A DNA stretch of 64,000 bases, from NCBI RefSeq assembly GCF_900106665.1, contig NZ_FNNA01000002.1:930001-994000 (forward strand). The letters run 5' to 3'. The notes under the pieces were generated by a model. It had not been told where the DNA came from, did no database searches, and saw nothing but the letters and a program-made list of their open reading frames with translations. Below are positions 9,163 through 17,463 of the stretch, piece by piece; the stretch's first letter is position 1, and each line of letters opens with the position of its first letter. The position numbers were made by a program, and so were the translations under genes. The DNA comes from Paracoccus sanguinis (GTDB lineage: Bacteria; Pseudomonadota; Alphaproteobacteria; Rhodobacterales; Rhodobacteraceae).

Positions 9163-9240
9163 TCAGAAGATCCCGGTCAGGTAGAGGCCGATGATGACGA
9201 TGACCGGAACCCCGAGCAGCCAGGCGACGATGCCCTTCAT
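9163..9240 (-). CDS. 25-residue single-span membrane peptide
   Basis: A 26-codon reading frame encodes a peptide starting MKGIVAWLLGVPVIVIIG and ending LTGIF. It has one charged residue near the N-terminus followed by a continuous hydrophobic span, so it should sit in the inner membrane. An AAAGGA ribosome site precedes the ATG at good distance, and a strong hairpin follows the stop. Short peptides of this MK-AWLLG-P-IVII type recur in Proteobacteria as I recall, without known function. It is too short for standard gene calling. I am fairly confident it is translated because of the ribosome site and hydrophobic pattern, but a role cannot be given. Confidence 0.6.
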   Translation of the reverse strand: MKGIVAWLLGVPVIVIIGLYLTGIF

Positions 9241-9336
9241 ATGACTATCCTTTCTGTTGAAGCTGAACCGGCAACGTATGGCACGGCGGCCGGTTCCCGC
9301 CGATGCGGAAGGATCGGGAGGGCGCGGCGGGCGCGG

Positions 9337-9642
9337 CTACTCGCACCCCACCCCGTCGTTGTCGCGGTCGAGATGCGGCCCGTAGCCCGGCTCGCCCCGG
9401 CGCACCGGCGCGGCGCCGGCCCGGCGCGCCGCGGTGCAGTTGCGATAGGCGCCGCCCGACGGAGCATCGATCAGCATCAGCGGCGCCGCCGGCGCCGCCC
9501 GACGCGACTTTCCGCCGCGATGACAGTGATAGTCCCCGGTCTTCCGGTTGGTGTGGCAGCCGTCGGCATCAAGCCCACCGCCATGCGCGAACACAGGCCC
9601 CGGCAGGCCCAGAAGCAGCAGCAAAACCGCAGAGCGCAGCAT
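9337..9642 (-). CDS. Exported excalibur-domain protein
   Basis: This 101-residue protein has a cleavable signal peptide (about 1-19, ending PGPVFA). A YHCHR-type segment follows (GCHTNRKTGDYHCHRG, about 28-43), and a C-terminal excalibur-like calcium-binding domain ends DRDNDGVGCE. The YHCHRGGK motif is typical of small exported proteins often annotated with nuclease-like or cell-wall functions. The Asp-rich loop resembles a calcium-binding EF-hand. Three TTAAC elements lie 28-60 bases upstream and suggest CtrA control. The function is not known. Confidence 0.75.
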   Translation of the reverse strand: MLRSAVLLLLLGLPGPVFAHGGGLDADGCHTNRKTGDYHCHRGGKSRRAAPAAPLMLIDAPSGGAYRNCTAARRAGAAPVRRGEPGYGPHLDRDNDGVGCE

Positions 9643-9669
9643 CCCCGCCCTCCCTGCACCAGCGAATCG

Positions 9670-9695
9670 TTAACAAACCGTTAACGAAGCTTAAC
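9670..9695. promoter_or_regulatory. CtrA-type TTAA-N7-TTAAC box
   Basis: TTAA at 9670-9673 and TTAAC at 9681-9685 are separated by exactly seven bases, matching the alphaproteobacterial CtrA consensus TTAA-N7-TTAAC. A third TTAAC lies at 9691-9695. The box is palindromic and so reads in both directions. It lies 28-53 bases upstream of the start codon of the excalibur-domain gene and after the gcvP stop. Only the match is seen; CtrA control is inference. Confidence 0.5.
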
Positions 9696-9723
9696 GCGAC
9701 GGGAGGGCGTGGGGCGAGTTGTC

Positions 9724-12576
9724 CTATTCGGCAGCCTCGGCGTAGCTCTCGACCGGCGGGCAGGTGCAGATCAGGTTGCGGTCGCCGTGAACGTTGTCGA
9801 CCCGGCCGACCGGCGGCCAGTACTTGTCCACCCGGAAGGCGCCGGGCGGGAAGCAGCCCTGCTGGCGCGAGTAGGGCCGGTCCCAGTCGTCCACGACCAG
9901 ATCCTCGACCGTGTGCGGGGCGTGGCGCAGGGGGCTCTGCGCGGCCTCGATGCGGCCTTCGGCAACCTCGGTGATCTCGTCGCGGATCGCCATCATCGCG
10001 GTGATGAAGCGCTCGAGTTCGGCCTTGGTCTCGGATTCCGTCGGTTCCACCATCAGCGTGCCGGCCACCGGCCAGCTCATCGTGGGGGCGTGGAAACCGT
10101 TGTCGATCAGGCGCTTGGCGATGTCGTCCACGGTCACGCCGTGGGTGGCGAAGACGCGGGTATCGACGATGCACTCATGCGCCACGCGACCGCGGTTGCC
10201 CATGAACAGGATCGGGTAACCGCCGCTTAACCGGGCGGCGATATAGTTGGCGTTGAGAATCGCCACCCGCGTCGCCTGGGTCAGCCCGGCGCCGCCCATC
10301 ATGAGGATATAGGCCCAGGAAATCAGCAGGATCGACGCCGACCCCCACGGCGCGGCCGATACTGCGCCGCCGATGTCGCCCGCGCCCGTGCGCGGGTCGT
10401 CCGGCAGATGCGGCGCCAGATGCGCCTTGACCCCGATCGGGCCCATCCCCGGCCCGCCGCCGCCATGCGGGATGGCAAAGGTCTTGTGCAGGTTGAGGTG
10501 GCTCACATCGCCGCCGATCTCGCCGGGCTTCACGAGGCCCACGAGCGCGTTCATGTTCGCGCCGTCGATATAGACCTGACCGCCGTGCTCGTGGGTGATG
10601 CGGCAGACCTCGCGCACGGTGTCTTCGAAGACGCCGTGGGTCGAGGGATAGGTGATCATCACCGCCGCCAGACGGTCGCCGGCCGCGGCCGCCTTGTCGG
10701 TGAAATCCTCGAGGTCGATGTCGCCGTTCGGCGCCGACTTGACCACCACGACGCGCATCCCGGCCATCTGCGCGCTGGCCGGGTTGGTGCCGTGCGCGCT
10801 GGTCGGGATCAGGCAGACGTCGCGCTGATCGTCGCCATTGGCGCGGTGATAGGCGGCGATGGTCAGAAGCCCCGCATATTCCCCCTGCGCGCCCGAGTTG
10901 GGCTGCAGCGAGAACGCATCATAGCCGGTGATCTCGCAGAGCTTTTCGGTGAGGTCGGCGAACATCTCGTGATACCCCGCCGCCTGAGCCTCGGGGGCGA
11001 AGGGGTGCAGGGCGCCGAACTCGGGCCAGGTCAGCGGCATCATCTCGGCCGCGGCATTCAGCTTCATCGTGCACGACCCGAGCGGGATCATCGCCCGGTC
11101 GAGCGCGAGGTCGCGGTCCGAGAGGCGGCGCATATAGCGCATCATCTCGGATTCCGCCCGGTTCATGTGAAAGACCGGGTGGGTCATGAAGTCGCTCTCG
11201 CGCAAGAGCGCCTCGGGGATCGCCGGCGCCGTCGCGGGCTCGGCCGGATCAGTGATGCCGAAGGCGTCGAGCACGCGGGCGATCACGCCCGCATCGGTCG
11301 TCTCGTCCAGCGAGATGCCGACCCGGTCGCGCCCCACGCGGCGCAGGTTGATCCCGCGCTGTTCGGCGGCGGCGACGATGCCCGCCTGCCCCACGCCCAC
11401 CCGCACGGTCAGCGTGTCGAAGAACGCCTCGGGCTCGACCTCGGCCCCCGCGGCGCGCAGGGCATTGGCCAGGGTGACGGCGTGCAGGTGCACCCGCTGG
11501 GCGATGGCCTTGAGCCCGACCGGCCCGTGGAAGACACCGTAGAACGAGGCCATCACTGCCAGCAGCGCCTGCGCGGTGCAGACGTTGCTGGTGGCCTTTT
11601 CGCGGCGGATATGCTGCTCGCGGGTCTGCAGCGCCAGCCGATAGGCCGGCCGGCCCGCGGCATCCACCGACACGCCGACGATCCGGCCCGGCATCGCCCG
11701 CTTCATCTCGTCGCGGCAGGACATGAAGGCGGCGTGCGGCCCGCCGTAGCCCATCGGCACCCCGAAGCGCTGGCTCGACCCCACGCAGATGTCCGCCCCC
11801 ATCGCGCCCGGCTCTTTCAGCAGCGTCAGCGCCAGCAGGTCGGTCGCCACCACCGCCACCGCGCCCGCCTTTTGCAGCGCGGCGCACTCGGCGGTCAGGT
11901 CGCGGATGTGGCCGAAGGTGCCCGGATACTGGAAGATCGCGCCGAACACGCGGGTCGGATCGCAGTCCTCGGGGGCGCCGCGGATGATCTCGATCCCCAG
12001 CGGCGCGGCGCGCGTTTCGATCACCGCGATGGTCTGGGGGTGCAGGTTCTCGCTGACAAAGAACGCCCCCGCCTTCGACTTCGCCACCCGCTGCGCCATC
12101 GCCATCGCCTCGGCCGCCGCCGTCGCCTCGTCCAGAAGCGAGGCGTTCGCCACCGGCAGCCCGGTCAGGTCGGCGACCATGGTCTGATAGTTCAAGAGCG
12201 CCTCGAGCCGCCCCTGCGCGATCTCGGGCTGATAGGGGGTGTAGGCGGTGTACCAGGCGGGATTTTCAAGGATGTTCCGCTGGATCGCCGGCGGCGTGAC
12301 GGTGCCGTAATAGCCCTGCCCGATCAGCGAGGTCATCACCCGGTTCCGCCCCGCCACCTCGCGCATCTTCGCCAGCAGCTCACGCTCGGACAGCGCCGGC
12401 CAGTCCAGCGCCCCCTCCTGCCGGATCGAGCGCGGCACGGTCTGGTCGATCAGCTCGTCGAGGCTGCCGCAGCCCAGCGTGGACAGCATCTCCTCCATCT
12501 CGGCGGGCGAGGGGCCGATGTGGCGGCGGTTGGCGAAATCGTCGGGGTTGTAGTCGGTCGGGGTCCAGCGGGTCAT
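9724..12576 (-). CDS. gcvP: Glycine dehydrogenase (decarboxylating), P protein
   Basis: This is the full-length, single-chain P protein of 950 residues. It decarboxylates glycine with pyridoxal phosphate and passes the aminomethyl group to the lipoyl arm of GcvH. N- and C-terminal halves are both present, starting with FANRHIGPS (about residues 12-20). The PLP-lysine region is visible as [20 protein letters not shown] near residue 700. It is the last gene of a minus-strand operon gcvT-gcvH-VOC-gcvP that begins behind a tandem glycine riboswitch. The very long plus-strand reading frame over the same DNA is a codon-bias shadow. Confidence 0.97.
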   Translation of the reverse strand: MTRWTPTDYNPDDFANRRHIGPSPAEMEEMLSTLGCGSLDELIDQTVPRSIRQEGALDWPALSERELLAKMREVAGRNRVMTSLIGQGYYGTVTPPAIQRNILENPAWYTAYTPYQPEIAQGRLEALLNYQTMVADLTGLPVANASLLDEATAAAEAMAMAQRVAKSKAGAFFVSENLHPQTIAVIETRAAPLGIEIIRGAPEDCDPTRVFGAIFQYPGTFGHIRDLTAECAALQKAGAVAVVATDLLALTLLKEPGAMGADICVGSSQRFGVPMGYGGPHAAFMSCRDEMKRAMPGRIVGVSVDAAGRPAYRLALQTREQHIRREKATSNVCTAQALLAVMASFYGVFHGPVGLKAIAQRVHLHAVTLANALRAAGAEVEPEAFFDTLTVRVGVGQAGIVAAAEQRGINLRRVGRDRVGISLDETTDAGVIARVLDAFGITDPAEPATAPAIPEALLRESDFMTHPVFHMNRAESEMMRYMRRLSDRDLALDRAMIPLGSCTMKLNAAAEMMPLTWPEFGALHPFAPEAQAAGYHEMFADLTEKLCEITGYDAFSLQPNSGAQGEYAGLLTIAAYHRANGDDQRDVCLIPTSAHGTNPASAQMAGMRVVVVKSAPNGDIDLEDFTDKAAAAGDRLAAVMITYPSTHGVFEDTVREVCRITHEHGGQVYIDGANMNALVGLVKPGEIGGDVSHLNLHKTFAIPHGGGGPGMGPIGVKAHLAPHLPDDPRTGAGDIGGAVSAAPWGSASILLISWAYILMMGGAGLTQATRVAILNANYIAARLSGGYPILFMGNRGRVAHECIVDTRVFATHGVTVDDIAKRLIDNGFHAPTMSWPVAGTLMVEPTESETKAELERFITAMMAIRDEITEVAEGRIEAAQSPLRHAPHTVEDLVVDDWDRPYSRQQGCFPPGAFRVDKYWPPVGRVDNVHGDRNLICTCPPVESYAEAAE

Positions 12577-12591
12577 CGGAAGTGCCTCACG

Positions 12592-12951
12592 TCAGCGGTG
12601 GCTGAGAAGATTGACGAGATTGCCGGCGGGATCGCGCAGGAAGAACCGGCGCACGCCCCAGTCCTCGGCGACCGGGCCGTGGGTAACGGTGCCGCCGGCG
12701 GCGAGCGCCCGGGCATGGCAGGCGTCGAGGTCATCGACCTCGATCGACACCGCCGGGACCGGCGTCCCCGCCCCGCCCTCGGCGGCGAGGCTGAGCTGCG
12801 CGGTCTTGCCTGCAGTTCGGGGCCCGCCGGCGAGGGTCACGATCCAGCCGTGATCCATGACCGGTGCGAGGCCCAGCACCTCGGCCCAGAACCGCCCGAG
12901 CGCGGCCGGGTCGGGCGCCGTCAGGTTCGGGATGATCCGCAGCACCGTCAT
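12592..12951 (-). CDS. VOC-superfamily (glyoxalase-like) protein
   Basis: The ATG at 12951 gives 119 residues (MTVLRIIPNLTAPDPAAL), a single vicinal-oxygen-chelate domain with paired beta-alpha-beta-beta-beta units. The C-terminus is FFLRDPAGNLVNLLSHR, where the usual metal-ligand Glu of DPxGNxIEL is replaced by Asn, so metal-dependent catalysis is doubtful. It sits inside the glycine cleavage operon, 78 bases after gcvH and 15 before gcvP. A longer N-terminus up to 12999 is possible but lacks family similarity. Its role in one-carbon metabolism, if any, is unknown. Confidence 0.72.
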   Translation of the reverse strand: MTVLRIIPNLTAPDPAALGRFWAEVLGLAPVMDHGWIVTLAGGPRTAGKTAQLSLAAEGGAGTPVPAVSIEVDDLDACHARALAAGGTVTHGPVAEDWGVRRFFLRDPAGNLVNLLSHR

Positions 12952-13029
12952 TCTGTCCTGCCCAAATATCCTGCGGGGGGAATGACCCGGCAGGCTCATG
13001 GGGGACGCAAGGCCCCCCTGTGGCGGCGG

Positions 13030-13389
13030 TCAGCCGATCAATGCCTTGTAGGCATCCTCGTCCATGAACCCGTCGAGGTCGATGCCGTCCTTCGGCGTGA
13101 TGGCGAAGAACCACGCCATCATCGGGTCGGCGTTCACGTCGCCGGGCGCGTCGGCCAGCGGCGCGTTCACCGCGGTGATGGTGCCCGCGACCGGGGCCAC
13201 GATGTCGGACGCGGCCTTGACCGACTCGATCACCACGACCTCCTCGCCCGCCTCGACCTCGCGGCCGACCTCGGGCAGTTCGATGAACACCACGTCGCCC
13301 AGCTGCTCGCTGGCGTGGCGGGTGATGCCGACGACGATCTGCTCGCCCTCGGCGCGCAGCCATTCGTGGTCTTCGGTATATTTCAGCAT
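13030..13389 (-). CDS. gcvH: Glycine cleavage system H protein
   Basis: This 119-residue lipoyl carrier shuttles the aminomethyl group between the P, T and L proteins. The start MLKYTEDHEWLR at 13389 is the canonical H-protein start, so the longer upstream extension is rejected. The lipoylation site is the lysine in VIESVKAASD (about residue 60), and the C-terminal helix ends DEDAYKALIG. It lies 10 bases after gcvT in the minus-strand operon. Confidence 0.96.
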   Translation of the reverse strand: MLKYTEDHEWLRAEGEQIVVGITRHASEQLGDVVFIELPEVGREVEAGEEVVVIESVKAASDIVAPVAGTITAVNAPLADAPGDVNADPMMAWFFAITPKDGIDLDGFMDEDAYKALIG

Positions 13390-13399
13390 GGGCGGCCTT

Positions 13400-14506
13400 T
13401 CAGCGCTTGTAGGTGGGGGAAACGAAGGGCATCGGCACGAGGGTGGCCGGGATGCGACGCCCGCGCAACTCGGCAAAGACCGTCGCGCCCTCGGGCAGGT
13501 CGGCGGGCAGGCTCGCCATCGCCACCGGCGCGCCGAGGGAGGGGCCGAACCCGCCCGAGGTCACGCGGCCGATGGGCGCGCCGCCCTCGGCGTCGGCGAA
13601 AAGCTCCACCCCCTCGCGGATCGGGGCGCGGCCCTCGGGGCGCAGCCCGCGGCGGGTGATGGGGGCGCGGCCGAGCTCGGCCAGCACCGCCTCGGCGCCG
13701 GGGAAGCCGCCCGCCCGCTCGCCGCCCGCGCGGCGGACCTTGGGGATCGACCAGCCGAGGCCCGCGCGGGCCGGGCTCACGCCCTCATCCATGTCGTGCC
13801 CGTAGAGCGGCAGCCCGGCCTCGAGCCGCAGCGAATCGCGCGCGCCAAGGCCGATGGCCTCGACCTCGGGCTGGTCCAGCAGGGCGCGCGCGAAGGCCTC
13901 GGCGCGGGCTTCGGGGACCGAAATCTCGAAGCCGTCCTCGCCGGTATAGCCCGAGCGGCTGACCCACAGGGTCTCGCCCTCCCACGCGAGGTCGCGGACG
14001 TCCATGAAGCGCATCTCCGCCACCTCGGGCATCAGCCGCGCCAGCGCCGCCTCGGCCGCCGGGCCCTGCAACGCCAGCAGGGCGCGGTCGGTCACGACCT
14101 CGGGTCTAAGGCCCGCTGCCTCGAGATGAGCGATGTCCTCGGCCACCCGCGCGGCGTTCACGACCAGAAGCAGGTGGTCGCCCTTGTTGGCGATCATCAG
14201 GTCGTCGAGGATCCCGCCGCTCTCGGCGGTGAACAGCCCGTAGCGCTGCCGCCCCTCGGGCAGTCCGACGAGATCGGCCGGAACCAGCGCCTCGAGCCGC
14301 GCGGCCGCGTCACGGGTGCCGAGGATCACCTGCCCCATGTGGCTCACGTCGAAGAGCCCCGCCGCCTTCCGGGTGTGCAGATGCTCACCCAGCACGCCGA
14401 GCGGATACTGGACCGGCATCTCCCATCCGGCAAAGGGCACCATGCGCGCGCCGAGCGCGACGTGCAGAGCGTAAAGCGGGGTGCGTTTCAGCGCATCCAT
14501 AGGCAT
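13400..14506 (-). CDS. gcvT: Aminomethyltransferase, T protein of glycine cleavage
   Basis: This 368-residue T protein releases ammonia and makes 5,10-methylenetetrahydrofolate from the aminomethyl group on GcvH. It begins DALKRTPLYALHVALGARMV and contains the family motifs FAGWEMPVQYP and LFDVSHMGQ, with a folate-binding Asp in ESGGILDDLMI. The C-terminal domain contains TSGGFGPSLGAPVAMA. Two in-frame ATGs lie six bases apart (14506 and 14500). It is the first gene of the operon, and the glycine riboswitch ends about 30 bases upstream. Confidence 0.96.
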   Translation of the reverse strand: MPMDALKRTPLYALHVALGARMVPFAGWEMPVQYPLGVLGEHLHTRKAAGLFDVSHMGQVILGTRDAAARLEALVPADLVGLPEGRQRYGLFTAESGGILDDLMIANKGDHLLLVVNAARVAEDIAHLEAAGLRPEVVTDRALLALQGPAAEAALARLMPEVAEMRFMDVRDLAWEGETLWVSRSGYTGEDGFEISVPEARAEAFARALLDQPEVEAIGLGARDSLRLEAGLPLYGHDMDEGVSPARAGLGWSIPKVRRAGGERAGGFPGAEAVLAELGRAPITRRGLRPEGRAPIREGVELFADAEGGAPIGRVTSGGFGPSLGAPVAMASLPADLPEGATVFAELRGRRIPATLVPMPFVSPTYKR

Positions 14507-14537
14507 CCTCCCCGGCCCGCAGGCCGCTGGTCAACGA

Positions 14538-14705
14538 TGCCCCCTCTGTCCCTGCCCGCGAACGGGCGCCTGAGATCGTGATCCTTCGGCGGGCCGGGTC
14601 GCGGCCACTCTTCAGAGTTCGATGCGGGACCCGGTCCTTTTGCCTGAGAGTTTGCCGGGGCGGCTGCTCCTTCGGCCCTGGGAAAGCGCCAGCGTCTCCC
14701 GGTAT
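14538..14705 (-). ncRNA. Tandem glycine riboswitch upstream of gcvT
   Basis: Read on the minus strand, the leader shows two glycine aptamers. Aptamer 1 spans about 14700-14630, with GGGAGAC, GCCGAAGGAGCA and AACTCTCAGGCAAAAGGACCG. Aptamer 2 runs from about 14625 to 14540, with CTCTGAAGAG, CGCCGAAGGAT, ATCTCAGGCGC and the closing GGGACAGAGGGGG. The paired GCCGAAGG and CTCAGGC cores are the hallmark of this class. Glycine binding normally turns on gcv expression. The last aptamer ends about 30 bases before the gcvT start, leaving little room for a separate terminator, so control of translation start is the likelier mode (inference). Confidence 0.92.
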
Positions 14706-14782
14706 CCACGACTTTCGTAGCGGGGCGGGGGGCGGGCTGGCAAGAGCTTTGTTAGGCGCCCGGTGACGCGCGGGTCGCGCCG

Positions 14783-15016
14783 TCAGGCGTTGCCGTTTTT
14801 GCGCCGCGTCTCCCACCCCTTGCGGGCGGCCTCGGATCGGCTGGTTTCGCGTCCTGAACCGGATTCGTTGCCGCCGCCGTCCTGCTTGTTGACGGTGGCC
14901 CAAGCGATCTCCTCGGCGCGCGCCTCGCTCATGCCGCGCTCTTCGTAGCCCTCGGCGATATGGGCGGCCTTGCGCTTCTGCTTATCGGTGTAGGCGTCCT
15001 TGTCCCCGCGCGGCAT
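14783..15016 (-). CDS. Small hydrophilic protein, plasmid-stabilisation-like
   Basis: This 77-residue highly charged protein starts MPRGDKDAYTDKQKRKAAHI, has a central EERGMSEARAEEIAWATVNK helix, and ends with a Gly/Ser-rich linker and ARKGWETRRKNG. This layout matches small proteins commonly labelled plasmid stabilisation protein or KGG-type stress proteins. The label is historical and there is no plasmid context here. It stands alone between the glycine riboswitch and an iron-type ABC ATPase gene. The molecular function is unknown. Confidence 0.7.
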   Translation of the reverse strand: MPRGDKDAYTDKQKRKAAHIAEGYEERGMSEARAEEIAWATVNKQDGGGNESGSGRETSRSEAARKGWETRRKNGNA

Positions 15017-15075
15017 GGCGGCCTCCTGTGCTGATCCTCGGGGTCAACCGCGGGTCGGGGCCGGGGTTCCGGCCT

Positions 15076-16179
15076 TCAGCGGCGGGGAAAGACGAAGGCG
15101 CGGTCGCGGCGCAGCATCAGCCACATGGGCGTGCCCGGATCGGGCAGGAACACCGCGGGGACGGTGGCGCGCAGGATCGAGCCGTCGTGGTCCATGCGGA
15201 ACTCGACCAGCGATTCGCGCCCGAGGAAGCGGGCCCGCTGCACCACCCCGTGCGCGGCGGTGCCGTTCTCGGGCGTCGGCGCCGGGGGGCGGCCGGCGCG
15301 GTCGAAATCGATCCTGAGGTGCTGGGGCCGGATCACGATGTCCACCGCCGTCCCGTCCGGCACGCCGGGGGTGAGGAAATCGCCGAAGGGCGTGTCGGTC
15401 AGCGCCCCCTGCACCACCCCTTCCAGCACGTTAACGTCGGAAAAGAACGCCGCCGCCGCCCGGTCCACCGGCGCGTTGTAGAGGTTGTAGGGCGCCCCGC
15501 GCTGTACGACCTTGCCGTTCCGCATGAGCAGGATCTGGTCGGCCATCCGCATCGCCTCGTGCGGCTCGTGCGTGACCAGCAGGACGGCCGTGCCCTCTTC
15601 CTTCAGCAGCGCGAGGGTTTCGTCGCGGATGCCGTCGCGCAGCCGCTCGTCGAGGCCCGAGAACGGCTCGTCCATCAGCAGGATGCGGGGGTTCGGCGCC
15701 AGCGCCCGGGCCAGCGCCACGCGCTGCTGCTCACCCCCCGACAGCGCGTGCGGATAGCTGTCGGCATGACGGCTCATCTGCACCCGTTCGAGCAGCTCGC
15801 CCACCCTTGCCCGGTTCGCCCCGGCCCCGCCCTTGAGGCCGAAGGCCACGTTCTCGGCCACCGAAAGGTGCGGGAACAGCGCGAAGTCCTGGAACATCAT
15901 CCCGATCGCCCGGCGTTCGGGCGGGATGCGGAACACCGTGTCGCAGACGAGCTTGCCGTCCACGAGGATCCGGCCGCTGTCCTGCATGTCCACACCCGCC
16001 ACGATCCGCAGCGTCGTGGACTTGCCGCAGCCCGACGGGCCGAGCAGGCAGGCGACCTGTCCCGCCGGGACCGAGAACGACACGTCGTCCACCACCGGTC
16101 GGCCCCCGAAGCTGCGGACCAGATGCTCGACCTCGAGCCGCGCAGGGGCCTGGGTCTCGGGTGTCAGGGTATGGGGCAC
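15076..16179 (-). CDS. fbpC: ABC transporter ATP-binding protein, ferric iron type
   Basis: This 367-residue ATPase has Walker A GPSGCGKS (about 52-59), signature LSGGEQQR, Walker B RILLMDEPFSGLD and an H-loop LVTHEPHEA. A long C-terminal TOBE-like regulatory region follows from about 240 (FFSDVNVLEG, then IRPQHLRIDF). This layout fits the FbpC/AfuC group, which takes up ferric iron, and the related spermidine/putrescine group. No binding protein or permease lies next to it, so it would have to serve a transporter encoded elsewhere. The group is well supported, the substrate less so. Confidence 0.75.
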   Translation of the reverse strand: MPHTLTPETQAPARLEVEHLVRSFGGRPVVDDVSFSVPAGQVACLLGPSGCGKSTTLRIVAGVDMQDSGRILVDGKLVCDTVFRIPPERRAIGMMFQDFALFPHLSVAENVAFGLKGGAGANRARVGELLERVQMSRHADSYPHALSGGEQQRVALARALAPNPRILLMDEPFSGLDERLRDGIRDETLALLKEEGTAVLLVTHEPHEAMRMADQILLMRNGKVVQRGAPYNLYNAPVDRAAAAFFSDVNVLEGVVQGALTDTPFGDFLTPGVPDGTAVDIVIRPQHLRIDFDRAGRPPAPTPENGTAAHGVVQRARFLGRESLVEFRMDHDGSILRATVPAVFLPDPGTPMWLMLRRDRAFVFPRR

Positions 16180-16238
16180 GGCAATCCGAGGGTTCCTGTC
16201 GGGAAGCCGTTACCAGTCCGGGGCGCGAGGGTAAAGTT

Positions 16239-17021
16239 TCACACGGTCACGTTCAGCGCACCGCCGTCCAGCATGAGGTTCTGGCCGACGATGAACCGCG
16301 CCTGCTGGGAACACAGGAACGCGCAGGCGGCGCCGAAGTCCTCGGCCCGGCCATAGCTGCGGGTCGGGATCGTCGCCTCGCGCCGCGCGCGCGCCTCGTC
16401 GGCCGAGATCCCCTGCGCGGCCGAGACGCCCGCATCCAGCGCCGTCGCCCGGTCGGTGTCGTGGATGCCGGGCAGCAGGTTGTTGACGCAGACGCCCTTG
16501 TCCGCGACCTGCCGGGCCATGCCGGCGACGAAGCCGGTCAGCCCCGTGCGCGCGGTGTTCGACAGCCCGAGCTGCGCGATCGGCGCGCGCACCGCGGCCG
16601 AGGTGATGTTGACCACCCGGCCCCAGCCACGCTCCATCATCCCCGGTACCAGCGCCTGCATCAGCGCGATGGCCGACAGCATGTTGCCGTCGATGGCGCG
16701 GATGAAGTCGTCGCGGTCCCAGTCGGTCCAGTGCCCGGGCGGCGGGCCGCCGGCGTTGGTCACGAGGATGTCGGCCTTGCCGCCCAGCGCGTCCAGCACG
16801 CGGGCGCGCCCGTCCGCGGTGGTGATGTCGGCCGCGACCGGCTCGACCGTGACCTGGTGGCGCTCGGCGATGGCGTAGGCGGTCTGGATCAGCGCCGCCT
16901 CGCCTCGGGCGTTGATGACGAGGTTGACGCCCTCGGCCGCCAGCGCCTCGGCGCAACCCCGCCCCAGCCCCTTCGAGGCCGCGCAGACGAGCGCCGTCTT
17001 GCCCTTGATGCCCAGATCCAT
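16239..17021 (-). CDS. Short-chain dehydrogenase-like protein with non-canonical active site
   Basis: This 260-residue SDR-fold protein starts MDLGIKGKTALVCAASKGLG, so the cofactor loop reads AASKGLG instead of TGxxxGIG. NAGG replaces NNAG. The expected catalytic YxxxK is not visible: after the serine in NITSAAV the segment reads LGLSNTARTGLTGF. This pattern belongs to the divergent FabG-like SDR group, whose reaction is not well defined. The ATG at 17021 gives a normal SDR length; the longer open frame upstream is a shadow. It may bind NAD(P) without classic Tyr-Lys catalysis. Confidence 0.78.
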   Translation of the reverse strand: MDLGIKGKTALVCAASKGLGRGCAEALAAEGVNLVINARGEAALIQTAYAIAERHQVTVEPVAADITTADGRARVLDALGGKADILVTNAGGPPPGHWTDWDRDDFIRAIDGNMLSAIALMQALVPGMMERGWGRVVNITSAAVRAPIAQLGLSNTARTGLTGFVAGMARQVADKGVCVNNLLPGIHDTDRATALDAGVSAAQGISADEARARREATIPTRSYGRAEDFGAACAFLCSQQARFIVGQNLMLDGGALNVTV

Positions 17022-17130
17022 GCCGCCGCTCCTTCCCCTGCGTTCGCCCGCAGGGAACGCCGGGCGGGCCGCCGGGTCAACCCGGGTTCTTTCGGGCCCG
17101 TACCCCTCCGCCGGCGAGGCCCGCGCCGCG

Positions 17131-17463
17131 TCAGAAGCAGAGGATCTCGGCCTCGGCCTCGGCCCGGCGCAGGTCGGCCATCGGCCCGTCCACCGCCGCG
17201 CCCGAACGGAACATGGCCGACCGCTCGCCCGAGGTCTGGCGCATCCGCAGCACCGTCTCGGCATCGACATAGGCCTCGTAGGGCAGGATCCCGGCGATGG
17301 CGTCGATGGCGCAGGAACAGCGCTGCAGCGCGGTCGGCGTCTCGCCGTTCGTGGCCATGCAGGCCATGACGTATTCGACCCGCGCGGTGGTGGGGTAATC
17401 GTTCACCGTCTGCGCCATGGCGACGGCGGGCAGTAGCAGCGCAAGGCCCGCCAGCGCCCTCAT
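17131..17463 (-). CDS. Exported small protein with conserved cysteines, unknown function
   Basis: This 110-residue protein has a signal peptide (MRALAGLALLLPAVAMA) and four cysteines in the mature part (VMACMATNG, LQRCSCAIDAI, and a final ILCF). The closely spaced CSC pair and spacing suggest disulfides or metal binding in the periplasm. Its ATG overlaps the stop of the upstream exported-protein gene by 4 bases, so the two are co-translated. I do not recognise a named family. Confidence 0.65.
   Translation of the reverse strand: MRALAGLALLLPAVAMAQTVNDYPTTARVEYVMACMATNGETPTALQRCSCAIDAIAGILPYEAYVDAETVLRMRQTSGERSAMFRSGAAVDGPMADLRRAEAEAEILCF

Noticed and set aside
10408..13659. Plus-strand reading frame of 1083 codons
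   Set aside because: It lies exactly antisense to gcvP, VOC and gcvH, has no family motif and is rich in Arg, His and Gly, as expected from codon bias in high-GC DNA.
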